DNA of 64,000 nt from Strigamia acuminata (Eukaryota > Arthropoda > Chilopoda > Geophilomorpha > Linotaeniidae): assembly GCA_949358305.1 (NCBI GenBank), contig OX442315.1:11496427-11560426 (forward strand), read 5' to 3'. How positions within the stretch are numbered: the first letter of the stretch is position 1; the number at the start of each line of letters is the position of its first letter. The position numbers were made by a program, and so were the translations under genes. The notes beneath the pieces were generated by a model, which did no database searches, was not told the origin of the DNA, and worked only from the letters and a program-made list of their open reading frames with translations. Shown in pieces: positions 63,300 to 64,000 of the stretch.

Positions 63300-63790
63300 T
63301 TGCAACATTTGTTGTAGAGTTGTTGTCATATGGGAAAAATTTGCTGTAAAATTGTAGAATTGTAAAATTATAGAATTTTACAACATTTTTGCTGTAAAAT
63401 TGTAGAATTTTACTACATTTTTGCTGTAAAATTGTAGAATTTTACAACATTTTTGCAGTAAAATTGTAGAATTTTACAACATTTTTGTATTAAAATTATA
63501 AAATTTTACATTTTGCTAAAATATTATAGCATTTTATAACATTTAGTATAGAATTATAAAATTTTACAACATTTGTTGAAATATTTATAGAATTTTACAA
63601 CATTTGCTGCAGAATTATAGAATTTTAAAACATTTGTTGCAGAATTATAGAATTTTACAACATTTGTTGCATATTTATAAAATTTTACATTTGCTGCAGA
63701 ATTATAGAATTTAACAACATTTGTTGCATATTTATAGAATTTTACAACATTTGCTGCAGAATTATAAAATTTAACAACATTTGTTGCATA
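63300..63790. repeat. minisatellite of 30-32 bp (TATAGAATTTTACAACATTT)
   Basis: TAGAATTTTA landmarks at 63371, 63403, 63435 and 63467 are 32 bp apart, then TATAG landmarks at 63588, 63618 and 63648 are 30 bp apart. Confidence 0.9.
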
Positions 63791-64000
63791 GACGTATTTT
63801 TATGCAACAATCCTAAGAATTAAATCTACCTGTATTTTGTTAAAAATGTTGTAATTTTTAACATCATTATAAAAACATCTAACAAAATATAAAAAAAAAA
63901 AAAATAAAAAAAAAACCGAAAAAAAAAATTGTTAAAAACAAATTTAAATGCTGTAATTTGCTGTAAAAAACATTTTTTACAACACACCAACAAATTTAAG

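Larger units (their letters stand above)
60684..64000 (+). other. first intron of the SoxF gene (continues past the window)
   Basis: It begins GTAAGT. No second HMG-box exon (KSWKAL...) was found in any frame to 64000, so the intron exceeds 3.3 kb. It contains three minisatellites and a GC-richer island (62440-62900). Confidence 0.75.

Noticed and set aside
1-64000. tRNA, rRNA or snRNA genes
   Set aside because: I looked for A/B-box-like and conserved RNA motifs and saw none beyond the short primer-binding sites; a covariance search (tRNAscan-SE, Infernal) would be decisive.

Overview
This is a eukaryotic (animal) window, about two-thirds A+T, with spliced genes, short introns (63-123 bp) and poly(A) signals. 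No bacterial features are visible. A SoxF-type HMG box interrupted at the SoxF intron position, dispersed TIR elements and Ty3-type LTR retrotransposons point to an invertebrate animal. An invertebrate deuterostome such as a tunicate is my best guess, but the sequence does not prove it.

Host genes are sparse. At the left edge (345-1538) is a complete three-exon gene for a 335-residue ankyrin-repeat protein. At the right edge (60359-60683) is the first coding exon of a SoxF (Sox7/17/18-like) transcription factor; its first intron runs past the end of the window. I found no other host gene I could defend in the 59 kb between them. That space holds mobile elements, about fifteen low-complexity minisatellite tracts, and short GC-richer unique islands that could be regulatory.

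Two large, apparently young Ty3-type LTR retrotransposons dominate. Element A (2474-13085, minus strand) has 1449-bp LTRs, a 4-bp TACT target duplication, a tRNA-Gln-type primer site, gag and pol. Element B (22968-36483, plus strand) has 996-bp LTRs differing at one base that I can see, a CACA target duplication, a tRNA-Pro-like primer site, gag, pol and a third long ORF of about 955 codons in the position where env would lie. In both elements pol is in the -1 frame relative to gag. Both carry an A AAA AAC slippery heptamer 6-7 nt before a strong hairpin, which is a textbook arrangement for programmed -1 frameshifting. The third ORF of element B starts with an ATG exactly at a strong splice-acceptor sequence, and a short upstream ORF ends in phase at a possible donor. 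It is the best candidate for something undescribed.

The minisatellites show an unexpected regularity. Tracts of unrelated sequence almost all have repeat units of 20-21, 30-32 or 41 bp, that is two, three or four helical turns, each turn usually carrying one A- or T-tract. Several smaller TIR elements (MITE-like; hAT-, pogo- and Tc1-like ends) and a decayed LTR-element fragment fill the rest.
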